NCBI GenBank assembly: GCA_963664245.1
Contig: OY760934.1
Coordinates: 3,286,001 to 3,350,000, forward strand
DNA length: 64,000 nucleotides
DNA from: GCA-2711565 sp963664245
GTDB taxonomy: Bacteria; Bacteroidota; Bacteroidia; Bacteroidales; GCA-2711565
Direction of reading: 5' to 3'
Below the pieces are notes generated by a model. The model was not told where the DNA came from, did not search any database, and worked only from the letters and a program-made list of their open reading frames with translations. This document shows, one piece after another, positions 34,790 to 44,022 of the stretch; positions within the stretch are counted from its first letter, which is position 1, and each line of letters opens with the position of its first letter. Position numbers and translations under genes: made by a program.

Positions 34790-37027
34790 ATGAAAATAGC
34801 TTTTATTGGAACTTATCCGCCACGGGAATGTGGAATCGGCACCTTTACGAATAACCTGTTTAACTCAATGTTGGTTAACAATAAAAGCAGGAAAAATGGG
34901 CATGAAGGTTTTGTTGTAGCATTAAACGACCACGACTTTACCTATAAATATCCTGAAGAGGTAAAGTTGACCATTCGGCAAGAACAACAGGAAGATTATT
35001 TAAAGGCTGCTAAATTCATTAACTTGAGTGGTGCCGACCTTTGCATACTTGAACACGAGTTTGGTATTTTTGGTGGTCAAAGCGGGGTCTATATTCTTCC
35101 TCTCTTGCACAGATTGGAAGCCCCTCTTATTGTAACTTTGCATACCATACTTAAAGCTCCTTCGTATAACGAAAAGGCTGTCTTACAGGAAATATGCAAA
35201 ATGGCTTATAAGCTGGTGGTTATGAGTCGTAAAGCTATTGAATTTCTGGTGAGCGTTTACGAGGTGCCAGTAGAAAAAATTGTTTTTATAGAACATGGTG
35301 TCCCTGACATATATTTCGGCCAGGAAAATTCGAAAAAAGAATTTAAGCTCGAAAATAAAAAAGTGTTGTTAACGTTTGGTTTTATTGGACGTAGCAAAGG
35401 CATTGAAACAGTCATAAAAGCATTGCCTGAAGTTGTTAATAAGTACCCTGATCTTATTTATGTTGTTTTAGGGAAAACACACCCTAATGTGCTGAGGTAT
35501 TCAGGTGAAGAATATCGTATTTCCTTAATGCGTTTGGTTAAAAACCTGGAATTAGAAAATCATGTCTTGTTTCTCAATGAATTTATTAATGTGCATGATC
35601 TGTTTAAATACCTATCTGCTTCAGATATCTACATAACACCTTATTTGAATGAAGCCCAAATTACCAGTGGAACCTTATCTTATGCTGTTGGTGTAGGATC
35701 GGCCGTTATTTCAACGCCCTATTGGCATGCGGTAGAACTATTGGCAGAGGGACGTGGAAGACTCTTTGATTTTAATAACTCGAATAGCCTCACAGCCATT
35801 TTAATAGAACTTTTGGATAACCCCGAGGAATTAAATGAGCTAAAAAGAAAAGCATATGATTATGGCCGGAAAATCACCTGGCCGAAAACAGCTGAAAAAT
35901 ATGTTGTACTGGCCGAAAGTATTTTAAAAGAAGGGTATAAAGTAAATGAAAAGAACGATATGGTACTCGATTTTCTCATCTTACCCCCGTTTTCACTAAC
36001 GCATATCAATCGGCTAACAGACGATACAGGGATCATACAACATGCAAAATTTGGGATCCCAAATTTAAAAGAAGGCTATTGTTTGGATGATAATTCACGG
36101 GCTTTACTTATGGTGTTAATGGCATACAGGCAGATGAAAAATGTTCGGGCACTTGAATTATCGCCTATCTATTTAAGCTATATTCATTATATGCAAAATG
36201 CAGATGGAACGTTTAGGAATTTCTTGAGCTTTAACAGAAATTTTTTGGATGAAATAGGTTCAGAAGATTCTTTTGGGCGTACAATATGGGCATTAGGTTA
36301 CTTATTATGGAATGCTCCGAACGATGCCTATTATCAAACAGGCAAATTGGTTTTTTTTAACGCGTCACCTAATTTTGAAAAGCTAAAATCTATTAGAAGT
36401 ATCGCCAATACCATGATCGGAATAAGCTATTATTTGAAAAGTAATCCCTCGGACGATCCAATGACCGAAAGGTTAAGAAATCTTGCACATATATTAATTA
36501 AACATTTTGAAAATAATAAGGCTCCTGATTGGGAATGGTTTGAATCTTTGCTTGCATACGATAATGGCATTTTACCTTTAGCTCTTTTACATTCGGCAGA
36601 AATACTGAACGATACTAAAATAGCAGAGATAGCGATCAAAGCGATGAACTTTCTGACGAAACACACATTTAAAGATAATTACTTGTCGATAATTGGAAAT
36701 GAAAAATGGTATAAAAAAGATGAGGAGCGTTCTGTTTTTGCCCAACAGCCCATAGATGCCATGGCTATGGTGCTAATGTATCATCAGGCTTTTCTCCTGA
36801 CAAAAGAAAAAGATTACTTGAATAAACTATACAGTTCATTTTTGTGGTTTCTTGGCGAAAATGATCTCAGAATGAGCTTGTATGACTTCGAAACACAGGG
36901 TTGTTGTGACGGATTTGAAAGTAGCGGTGTAAACCGCAATCAGGGTGCAGAAAGTTCACTGGCATATTTAATTTCTCATTTAACGGTTCTGCAGGCCTAT
37001 GAGGAGTTTCATAGAAGCAATAAGTGA
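34790..37027 (+). CDS. Family 4 glycosyltransferase fused to an alpha/alpha-barrel-like domain
   Basis: 745 residues. Residues 1-385 are a GT-B glycosyltransferase (KIAFIGTYPPRECGIGTF at the start; LTFGFIGRSKGIETVIKAL; the donor-site Glu region YLNEAQITSGTLSYAVGVG). Residues 390-745 are helical and resemble glycosidase-type alpha/alpha toroids (GYCLDDNSRALLMVLMAYRQM; ERSVFAQQPIDAMAMVLMY). It starts 14 bases after the hybrid kinase gene, so the two are probably cotranscribed. It may build or check an unusual glycan. The substrates are unknown. Confidence 0.8.
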   Translation: MKIAFIGTYPPRECGIGTFTNNLFNSMLVNNKSRKNGHEGFVVALNDHDFTYKYPEEVKLTIRQEQQEDYLKAAKFINLSGADLCILEHEFGIFGGQSGVYILPLLHRLEAPLIVTLHTILKAPSYNEKAVLQEICKMAYKLVVMSRKAIEFLVSVYEVPVEKIVFIEHGVPDIYFGQENSKKEFKLENKKVLLTFGFIGRSKGIETVIKALPEVVNKYPDLIYVVLGKTHPNVLRYSGEEYRISLMRLVKNLELENHVLFLNEFINVHDLFKYLSASDIYITPYLNEAQITSGTLSYAVGVGSAVISTPYWHAVELLAEGRGRLFDFNNSNSLTAILIELLDNPEELNELKRKAYDYGRKITWPKTAEKYVVLAESILKEGYKVNEKNDMVLDFLILPPFSLTHINRLTDDTGIIQHAKFGIPNLKEGYCLDDNSRALLMVLMAYRQMKNVRALELSPIYLSYIHYMQNADGTFRNFLSFNRNFLDEIGSEDSFGRTIWALGYLLWNAPNDAYYQTGKLVFFNASPNFEKLKSIRSIANTMIGISYYLKSNPSDDPMTERLRNLAHILIKHFENNKAPDWEWFESLLAYDNGILPLALLHSAEILNDTKIAEIAIKAMNFLTKHTFKDNYLSIIGNEKWYKKDEERSVFAQQPIDAMAMVLMYHQAFLLTKEKDYLNKLYSSFLWFLGENDLRMSLYDFETQGCCDGFESSGVNRNQGAESSLAYLISHLTVLQAYEEFHRSNK

Positions 37028-37125
37028 AATTCATAAAATGAATTACATCGATCATGAAGCACATTAGTGGCATAAACCATTTCTTTTAATTGAACGCAGA
37101 TAAATGAACGATTTTTTTTGATAAT

Positions 37126-38406
37126 ATGAGCAATACAACATCTTCAAATAATCGGTTTTGGTTTTCTCTTGATAATGCCGCGAAGATTTTTCCGGCAATC
37201 ATTACAGAAGAACTCCCTGTTGTTTTTCGGCTCACCGCAGTCTTAAAACAACCCGTTAAGATAAAGCCGTTCAGAAGGGCCGTGTTGCTGGCAGAAAATA
37301 GGTTTCCTTACTATAAAATGCAACTTAAAGAAGGCTTTTTTTGGTTCTATCTTGAGTCCCTCCCATATCATATCCCTATCATTGTTGATGAAAATCGTTT
37401 GTGCAAAAAGTTTCTTAAAAGTGAGATGTTGCTTAGGATCGTTCTAAGAAATAATACGATAAGTGTTGAATTTTCTCACATATTAACAGATGGTAGTGGG
37501 GGGCTAGAATTTTTAAAAACCATTTTGATATTATATTCAAAAGAGTGTGGGGCAAAGATACCGGATGAATACTGTTTTATTAAACCGGATAACCCGATAT
37601 CAGAGGAAGAATATGAAGATGCTTATAAACGCTATTTCAAACAAGAAATACCCCCAATGGTAAAAAGATCCAAAGCTTTTCACCTTCCTTATTCACTGAA
37701 TACAACTCCGCGGTTTAAACAATCAAGTGCAATCGTTTCACTAAAACAAATTAAACAGCTTGCCAATGAAAAAGGGGTAAATATCAATGTTTACCTCGTA
37801 TCGGTATACCTTTATCTACTCCAGGAAATGTTTGAAAAATTGAATGCTTCAAGCAAGTTTAAAAAAAATAAAAGAATACGGATACAGGTACCTATTAACC
37901 TGAGAAATATTTTTCCGTCGAAAACCATGCGGAATTTTTCATTATTCGTGATGCCTGAAATTGATCTGCGCCTTGGCCATTATTCATTCGATGAAATAAT
38001 CAAATCTGTTTATCATCAAATAAAACTTGAAACTGAAGAAAAACTCATCAATAAAAATATTTCAAGAAATGTAGGAAGTGAGAAAAAAATATATGTCAGG
38101 GGAATACCACTTTTCCTAAAAAGTTTAATCCTTCGGATGAAATTTTACGCTTTGGGTACAAGTCAGTATAGTGGGGTAATCAGTAATTTGGGGAAAATAG
38201 ACCTGCCATCTGAAACCCGTGAATTTGTTGACTATTTTATCGCGATACCACCCCCTCCCAATAAAATGCTGAAAATAAACTGTGGTGTAATAGGATTTGG
38301 TGAGAAATTGGTGTTGAGTTTTGGGAACATTACAAACTCAAAAGAATTTGAAAATAGATTTATACAATTTATTAAAGATCAAAATATTTCGGTCGAAATA
38401 AACTGA
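37126..38406 (+). CDS. Condensation-type acyltransferase (alcohol acetyltransferase-like)
   Basis: 426 residues. The HxxxDG catalytic motif is visible as SHILTDGSGG (about residues 116-125), and the rest (INVYLVSVYLYLLQEM; RIQVPINLRNIFPSKTMRNF) follows the BAHD/condensation fold. These enzymes join acyl groups to alcohols or amines, often in lipid or glycolipid assembly. It is followed by a DUF6320 zinc-ribbon protein, a pairing I know from other bacteria. Together they may act on a lipid substrate (inference). Confidence 0.75.
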   Translation: MSNTTSSNNRFWFSLDNAAKIFPAIITEELPVVFRLTAVLKQPVKIKPFRRAVLLAENRFPYYKMQLKEGFFWFYLESLPYHIPIIVDENRLCKKFLKSEMLLRIVLRNNTISVEFSHILTDGSGGLEFLKTILILYSKECGAKIPDEYCFIKPDNPISEEEYEDAYKRYFKQEIPPMVKRSKAFHLPYSLNTTPRFKQSSAIVSLKQIKQLANEKGVNINVYLVSVYLYLLQEMFEKLNASSKFKKNKRIRIQVPINLRNIFPSKTMRNFSLFVMPEIDLRLGHYSFDEIIKSVYHQIKLETEEKLINKNISRNVGSEKKIYVRGIPLFLKSLILRMKFYALGTSQYSGVISNLGKIDLPSETREFVDYFIAIPPPPNKMLKINCGVIGFGEKLVLSFGNITNSKEFENRFIQFIKDQNISVEIN

Positions 38407-38426
38407 AAACAAAAAAATAAGAAATT

Positions 38427-39152
38427 ATGATTCGTTGTCATTATTGTGGAGTCGAACTGGAAGAAAATGCTAATTTCTGTTCTTTATGTGGAGAACCACT
38501 ATTAGAAACAAACACGGATAAATCATTCTATTTAAAACTGAAAAAAATACAGCAGGAAAAAAAACTACTTACAGATTATCAAAAATTAACTGCTTTCCAG
38601 AAAAGAAAATTATTTTGGAAAATATCAGCTATTATTTTTGTATCTGGAATTATAATCACTTTAATAATCAACCTTGCAGGGAATCACGCCTTAACATGGT
38701 CGAAGTACCCTATAACCGCGAGTATGGTATTATTTATTAATATAACCCTTATTACTTTCTGGCATAAAAAATTAAGACTACTACTTTCGTTTAGTTTTCT
38801 GTCTACTTCGGTTCTTTTAATTCTTTTGGATATTTATACCGGAAATAACAGATGGGGCACTCAGCTTGGAATGCCATTGTTATTTGCGGTTTATGTTATT
38901 TTGTTTGTTTTCATTCAGCTTGAGAAAATATTAAAACAAAAAGGATTGAATATTATAGCTTATTCCCTTATCACATCAGGCTTACTATGTATTTGTATTG
39001 ATGGAATTATTTCCATTTATACAAAAAATTTATTAAACTTTGAATGGAGCCTTATCGTAATGGTTTCTGCCTTGATAATATCAGCCCTATTGTTGTATAT
39101 TCATCACCGATTGAAAAAAGTAACTGATCTGAAAAGATTTTTCCACATTTAA
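38427..39152 (+). CDS. DUF6320-type membrane protein with N-terminal zinc ribbon
   Basis: 241 residues. Zinc ribbon at residues 4-22 (CHYCGVELEENANFCSLCG), then about six membrane helices between residues 65 and 230. Proteins of this kind accompany acetyltransferase-like genes, as here where the acyltransferase gene ends 20 bases upstream. The function is unknown. The zinc ribbon may couple the membrane part to the acyltransferase. Confidence 0.75.
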   Translation: MIRCHYCGVELEENANFCSLCGEPLLETNTDKSFYLKLKKIQQEKKLLTDYQKLTAFQKRKLFWKISAIIFVSGIIITLIINLAGNHALTWSKYPITASMVLFINITLITFWHKKLRLLLSFSFLSTSVLLILLDIYTGNNRWGTQLGMPLLFAVYVILFVFIQLEKILKQKGLNIIAYSLITSGLLCICIDGIISIYTKNLLNFEWSLIVMVSALIISALLLYIHHRLKKVTDLKRFFHI

Positions 39153-39203
39153 TAGTATTATTTATACAAGCTTTTGGAGTATTCACAGCTAGGGTAAACG
39201 AAT

Positions 39204-39240
39204 AAAAAAAGGCTGTCCTCCATATTGAAAAACAGCCTCA
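39204..39240 (-). terminator. Intrinsic terminator of the cold-shock gene
   Basis: On the minus strand an AGGCTGT/ACAGCCT stem (39232-39238 and 39210-39216) precedes a run of T. It lies 31 bases after the csp stop. Confidence 0.7.
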
Positions 39241-39270
39241 TAGAATCCTGAAGGTTTATAATATTATAAA

Positions 39271-39462
39271 CTATGCGAGTCTGACATTGATCGCATTTAA
39301 TCCTTTTTCTCCTTCTTGTAAATCAAAGATAACCTCATCATTCTCTTTGATATGATCTTTTAATCCTGATGAATGTACAAAGTATTCTTTGGATGAATTT
39401 GCATCTTTAATAAATCCGAATCCTTTCGAATTATTAAAAAATTTTACGATTCCTTTTTCCAT
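39271..39462 (-). CDS. Cold-shock domain protein (CspA family)
   Basis: 63 residues. KFFNNSKGFGFIKDAN and EYFVHSSGL carry the RNP1 and RNP2-like aromatic motifs of the OB-fold cold-shock domain. It binds single-stranded nucleic acid and melts RNA structure. Slightly shorter than the usual 66-70 residues. It stands alone on the minus strand with its own terminator. Confidence 0.9.
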   Translation of the reverse strand: MEKGIVKFFNNSKGFGFIKDANSSKEYFVHSSGLKDHIKENDEVIFDLQEGEKGLNAINVRLA

Positions 39463-39726
39463 TATTTTAATAATTAATTTAGTTGCAAGGTACGCATTAT
39501 TACTGAGATATTAATCGGGGGTTTTAAGTTTCTCTTTCAACTCAAAATTATATGATCTGTAGCTATGCCAATACACATCATTTCAAATTGTTACTTAGCA
39601 ATATCTTTCTTTATATTCAGTTTTGCTAATTGTAATCATCTGAGTCTGGAAAGACTGTCTCGTTTTTAAAATTATTGTTCATATAGTAATTTGGTTTAGC
39701 TTTTGTTAGCAACTGGGTTTTATTTT

Positions 39727-40437
39727 TCAATAAAGATTTATAATTATTCCCAAAGCAATTGCAATTCCAAAACTTAACATTGTGCCAATTAGAACATATT
39801 CAGTTTTTATTGTATTGTCGTCTTTAAATCTTAAAATTGATTTAGCTGCGATAAGAAATCCAACTGCTTCAAATTGGTTTAAAATCACAAATGTTAGTAC
39901 TAAGAAACGTTCAATTATGCCTATCAATTTGCCTGCATTTAGGAGGTCGTCATTACCAGAACTACTTGCCTGTATATTAAAGGTCGTGAATGTTTCCTTT
40001 ATGATAATGTTAGAAGGTTTGGCACTAAAAATATAGCACCCGATTATCAATAAAAATTTTACACTTAGTGTAAAATTGAAAATAGGATTTAATTGGAAGT
40101 AGTTATTATATAATAAGACTACTGATATTATAATAGTTAAATGAATTATCTGGTCTATAAAAAAAGAATATCTTCCTATTGTATTATTGTCCTTAATGTA
40201 TTTTTTAATTCCGTCTTCAATCCAATGTAAAATCGCAATTGCAAGTGCGCCGAATACAAAATTAACTTGAAATGAAAATACCCATGCCGTGATGAATGTT
40301 ATAAGAATATGCCATTTCAACAATTTACTTCTAAAACCTAAATTGTTTTTATCGTTTGCCATTCTTTCTGGTTGAAGAGTAAAATCAGAAATAAAATGAG
40401 CAATTAACTGTAAAATCAATAATTGATTGAGGTCCAT
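39727..40437 (-). CDS. DUF3307 membrane protein
   Basis: 236 residues with about six hydrophobic segments. LLILQLIAHFISDFTLQPERMANDK at the start is the DUF3307 signature region as I know it, and the KWHILITFITAWVF segment follows. DUF3307 proteins are inner-membrane proteins of unknown function. The gene begins 1 base after the SatD-like gene ends, so both are one transcription unit; the pairing recurs in other genomes, as far as I recall. Confidence 0.8.
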   Translation of the reverse strand: MDLNQLLILQLIAHFISDFTLQPERMANDKNNLGFRSKLLKWHILITFITAWVFSFQVNFVFGALAIAILHWIEDGIKKYIKDNNTIGRYSFFIDQIIHLTIIISVVLLYNNYFQLNPIFNFTLSVKFLLIIGCYIFSAKPSNIIIKETFTTFNIQASSSGNDDLLNAGKLIGIIERFLVLTFVILNQFEAVGFLIAAKSILRFKDDNTIKTEYVLIGTMLSFGIAIALGIIINLY

Positions 40438-40438
40438 T

Positions 40439-41128
40439 TTATTTATTTTTAATTAATTCACTAAAAAAAGTTACCGCTTTTTCTATCGCATTCCATCCAA
40501 TGCTTGTTGAGTGTTGATTAACTACGGATTGGGATATTCCTAATTTCGAAGCGATAGCTTCTTCATTGTTATCCATTAGTTTCAAATATAATACCTTACA
40601 TTGTTTGGATGTGGCTTTGCTTAATAGAACATCTAATAGTGCTATTAGCGGTTCAACTTGCTTGTTAAGTGAATTGTCATGTGAGTTAAAGAATAAAGTA
40701 TTTTTTATTACAATCCGTTCTTTATTATACGTAGAAAATTCATTTATTGTCCTTCCTGAAAGATAGATAGCTTCTCCATCAATAATTCCTTCACTTGGAT
40801 TGAAGCGACTAAGTTCTCCATATCCAATTGCAAGACGAATTCCATGTGTCTTGAATAATTTGACTCTTTTATTTGTTTTGTAAAGAGGTGTTTCATCGAT
40901 TGGAATTGATTTTATGAAACTTTTAATTGCAAGTGCTACACGAAGAGCTTCTGTAGGATTAGGTATAACACATTCAAGATAATCACCCTTTATAGTTCTT
41001 GTATAAGTGTCAAATTTTTCTTTTAATTCCTCTATAAGTTCTTTAATTGCATCCTCAACCAGTTCTCTTCCATCAACACTTAAACTAGTAGATGCAACAA
41101 TATCTCCAGATATAACTGCTTTTATCAT
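40439..41128 (-). CDS. SatD-like protein: cyclase-like N-domain plus C-terminal HTH
   Basis: 229 residues. Residues 1-130 carry motifs that resemble class III nucleotide cyclases: SGDIVASTSLS with Asp9 in the first metal position, IKGDYLECV with Asp49 in the second (40 residues apart), then GIRLAIGYGEL and GEAIYLSGR in the later conserved positions. Residues about 170-220 contain a helix-turn-helix (EEAIASKLGISQSVVNQHSTS). The family name SatD is recalled from Streptococcus; cyclase kinship is my inference. It is cotranscribed with DUF3307. No sensor or target is identified. Confidence 0.65.
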   Translation of the reverse strand: MIKAVISGDIVASTSLSVDGRELVEDAIKELIEELKEKFDTYTRTIKGDYLECVIPNPTEALRVALAIKSFIKSIPIDETPLYKTNKRVKLFKTHGIRLAIGYGELSRFNPSEGIIDGEAIYLSGRTINEFSTYNKERIVIKNTLFFNSHDNSLNKQVEPLIALLDVLLSKATSKQCKVLYLKLMDNNEEAIASKLGISQSVVNQHSTSIGWNAIEKAVTFFSELIKNK

Positions 41129-41466
41129 AGTAGTATTATTTCCAGCAAAGATAGCAATATTATATGTTCTAACACTTATAAATAGTATTTATAGGTTTAT
41201 AAGAGTGTAAAGTGTGATTATCGTCTTTATTACCAATAGTAGTATAAGCAGAATCATTAATAACATCTCTTCTTCCAAATATAATTGTACCTTCAAAAGT
41301 CACTCTGCTAATCTTATAAATATCATTATGCGAACTTTATTCCTTAACCTGCACCGGACCCCGCAATGCAATATGTACCGTGTTGAACGAAACCTAAAAG
41401 GTAGCTAAAGCTTTTTAGGACTTATCACTACCTTTAAGGTATAATAAATTACTAAAGTTTAAAATT
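41129..41466. other. Gap between SatD gene and IS91 element
   Basis: 338 bases with no gene. The left 200 are AT-rich host-type DNA. From about 41335 base composition changes (GCACCGGACCCCGCAATGC), marking the likely left end of the insertion element. An imperfect stem (CCTAAAAG...CTTTTTAGG, about 41390-41420) lies just before the recombinase start and may be part of the element's end. Confidence 0.5.
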
Positions 41467-42373
41467 ATGAAAAAAAAGTCTGACCTTAATCGAACGGGCA
41501 TTAAAATCTGTCCCTGCATTTAAAGAACTCTACCACAAGCTTGAGCGTCACATCGCATTAACAGGGAAAAGCGAGAGTACCCTGACCAATTATGGCCGTT
41601 GTTTAGCCACGATGGCCCTTCACTTTCAATGCAATCCCCTGGATCTGGGCAAGGAACAGGTATTGGATTACCTTCACCATTTAAAGAGTCAAAGTACCAA
41701 GCCCTCCCAGAGTTATTTTAAGCATACGGTTTATGGGCTGAGTTTAGCCTATAAAGTATTAGGAGTTACTCCCCGGGGTATTTCTTTACCCTCGTTGAAA
41801 TTCCCCAAAAAACTTCCCGTGGTATTGAGCCACCAGGAGGTAAAACGCTTGTTAAAGGCTCCCCAGCTGTTAAGGCACCGGTTGATCCTTGGAATGCTTT
41901 ATGGGTGTGGATTAAGGCGCTTCGAACTGTTGAACATTAAATTGCAGGATTTGGATTTTGACCGTAAAATGCTTCATATTCGTGAAGGGAAAGGAAGAAA
42001 AGACCGTTATGTCCCCTTGGGAGAACACTTGGGCCGGGGACTTAAATGCTATATTGAAGCAGAACGTCCTTATATATGGCTGTTTAATGGAAAGGCCAAT
42101 ACCGGTCAATTACAGCAATTTTCAGAAACAGGTGTACAGTGGGTCATCAAAGAAGCCTCTAAAAAAGCCGGGATCAGAAAACATGTGACCTCACACGTAC
42201 TAAGGCATACCTATGCAACCCATTTGTTAGAGATGGGCCTTGACATCATGACCTTAAAAGATCTGCTTGGGCATACGGATATTCAAACCACCCTGGTTTA
42301 TCTTCATATAGCCCAGTTAGGCAGGGAGCGTTCTTTTAATCCCCTTGACAGGCTTTACGGGGGATCAAAATGA
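41467..42373 (+). CDS. Tyrosine recombinase of the IS91-type element, frameshift at its start
   Basis: The family-like reading runs from an ATG at 41467 followed by eight A (41470-41477) and G. In the ATG frame it soon hits TAA; dropping one A gives KSLTLIERALKSVPAFKEL, a good SAM-like N-domain that continues unbroken to 42373. Without a shift, the first ATG in the main frame is 41612, which would remove about 45 residues. The catalytic domain is intact: Arg in CGLRRFELL, HVLRHTYATHL, LLGHTDIQT and Tyr in LVYLHIAQL. The A8 run suggests transcriptional slippage or an indel. The stop overlaps the transposase start. Confidence 0.75.
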
Positions 42374-43476
42374 TACAGCCCCGTTATGAAGTGGCTGATA
42401 TTATAAACCGGAACATTGATCATTTAGATAAAATTACCCGTAATACATGGAAGCTAAGAAGCCTGTATGCCATTGCAGCTTGTAGGACAATCCGTTTGGG
42501 GTACCATATTGATCAATGTAATAACCCTGAATGTAATCAAATCCATATCAGCTATAACAGTTGTCGAAACAGGCATTGTCCCAAGTGCCAGGGACATAAA
42601 CGGGAAGCATGGGTACAAAACCGGGCCTCGGAACTCTTCAAAACTGCTTATTATCATCTTGTATTTACTTTGCCTGATGGGTTTAACCCGCTTTGTCTTG
42701 CCCAACCGAAGTTGATGTATGATACTTTGTTTAACGTTTGCTGGTCTGTGGTAAGGGATTTTGCATCCAACCCCCGATTCCTGGGTGCAAAGACAGGCAT
42801 GATTGCGATTTTACACACTTGGGGACAAAACCTGGGCTTGCACCCCCATTTACATTGTATTGTTCCCGGTGGAGGGATTACGCCTTCCAATAAATGGAAA
42901 CAGGTTAAAGGACACAATAAATATCTTTTCCCGGTAAAATCCATGGGCAAGGTTTTCCGGGCCCGCTTTGTCAAGGCTATGCGTAAACAATTTAGTCTTG
43001 AAGAGGAACTTTACAAACAAGTCTTTAAACAAAACTGGATGGTTTATTGCAAAGCCCCTTTCTTTGGCCCTTTACAAGTCATAGAATACCTTGGACGTTA
43101 CACCCACAAGATCGCTATTAGTAATCACCGGATAATAGCTCTTGATAAAAGCTCGGTTACCTTTATGGTGAAAGATTACCGGCAGGGGGGTAAAAAGCGC
43201 CTGTTTACCCTAAGTGACATAGAATTTATCCGTCGTTTTTCCCTGCATATCTTACCCAAAGGTTTTACCCGTATCAGGCATTACGGGATACAGGGAAGTG
43301 CAATAAAAAAGTTTATTATTCCCTTGTTACAACAAGAGTTGGGGACAGGACTTTTTACCAAAAAAAAGTTGATCATGCATAGGCTTTGTCCCTGTTGTAA
43401 ACTTGGAAGGCTGGTTACCATTGCGGTTTTTAAACCACGGGGGCCACCCTTTTCTTTTGCTTTTATTTATTTCTGA
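42370..43476 (+). CDS. IS91-type transposase (HUH rolling-circle family)
   Basis: 368 residues. An N-terminal zinc-binding region (CNNPECNQIH; CRNRHCPKCQ) is followed by the HUH metal motif HPHLHCIVPGG (about residues 156-166) and the conserved EYLGRYTHKIAISN block (about 236-249) with the putative nucleophilic Tyr. A C-terminal CPCC zinc element follows. HUH enzymes move single-stranded DNA by rolling circle. The ATG overlaps the recombinase stop by 4 bases (ATGA), so translation is coupled. Confidence 0.93.
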   Translation: MIQPRYEVADIINRNIDHLDKITRNTWKLRSLYAIAACRTIRLGYHIDQCNNPECNQIHISYNSCRNRHCPKCQGHKREAWVQNRASELFKTAYYHLVFTLPDGFNPLCLAQPKLMYDTLFNVCWSVVRDFASNPRFLGAKTGMIAILHTWGQNLGLHPHLHCIVPGGGITPSNKWKQVKGHNKYLFPVKSMGKVFRARFVKAMRKQFSLEEELYKQVFKQNWMVYCKAPFFGPLQVIEYLGRYTHKIAISNHRIIALDKSSVTFMVKDYRQGGKKRLFTLSDIEFIRRFSLHILPKGFTRIRHYGIQGSAIKKFIIPLLQQELGTGLFTKKKLIMHRLCPCCKLGRLVTIAVFKPRGPPFSFAFIYF

Positions 43477-43749
43477 AACCAGCTTAACGCCCATGGGTGA
43501 ATGGGATATATATGCCCAAAGCTTAAATAAACAGGCAGAATTATATCGTTTTCAATAGTTTTTAGGAATATTTTTAGAAAAACTAAGCAAATCTAAAATC
43601 TCCATCTGGCATTTTACAGTTCATTTTTGCCTTCCTTGTAAAAACAAAAATGTGATCATTCCCCATATCATAAACACCGGTTCCGTCAACACTGCATTCA
43701 GATTGGGTATTGCATACCATCAGAATGCTTAGTTATTATAGGGTGTTTT

Positions 43750-43975
43750 TTATTCATTTGTTGTTTTGTTCCAAAAATCAATATCGTATTCGTCCCAAGA
43801 CAAAATAACTTGGAGGTCATTGTTAGCTTTCGAATTGCTGTCCAAGTAATGATGTCCGCCACTGCTAAGTCTGTACATTGATGTTAGTTTTTCTCGAAAT
43901 TCTCTCCATTTTTTTTTGTTACTCTCCACTCATAATTCTCGTGACTTGTTTTTAATAATCCAATATTTTCGTTGT
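43750..43975 (-). pseudogene. Remnant of a small protein gene, frameshifted at a 9-A run
   Basis: Two frames join across a run of nine A: one reads ENIGLLKTSHENYEWRVT and the other continues WREFREKLTSMYRLSSGG to DIDFWNKTTNE and a stop at 43750. No start codon remains in the first frame, which is closed by TGA upstream near 43985. The original family is not recognised. It lies between the IS91 element and the DUF4279 gene on the same strand as the latter. Confidence 0.5.
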
Positions 43976-44022
43976 CGGAAAAAGCTTTCAAGTTGATTTG
44001 ATTTCAAGTGGTTTTTTAATTT

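Larger units (their letters stand above)
41340..43560 (+). mobile_element. IS91-type insertion element with accessory tyrosine recombinase
   Basis: Carries a tyrosine recombinase overlapping an HUH-type IS91 transposase. Ends are estimated: on the left from a shift in base composition near 41335, on the right from palindromic DNA after the transposase (CCCATGGG and TGGG...CCCA at 43491-43526). IS91-type elements have no inverted repeats or target duplications, so exact ends cannot be set from sequence alone. Confidence 0.75.
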
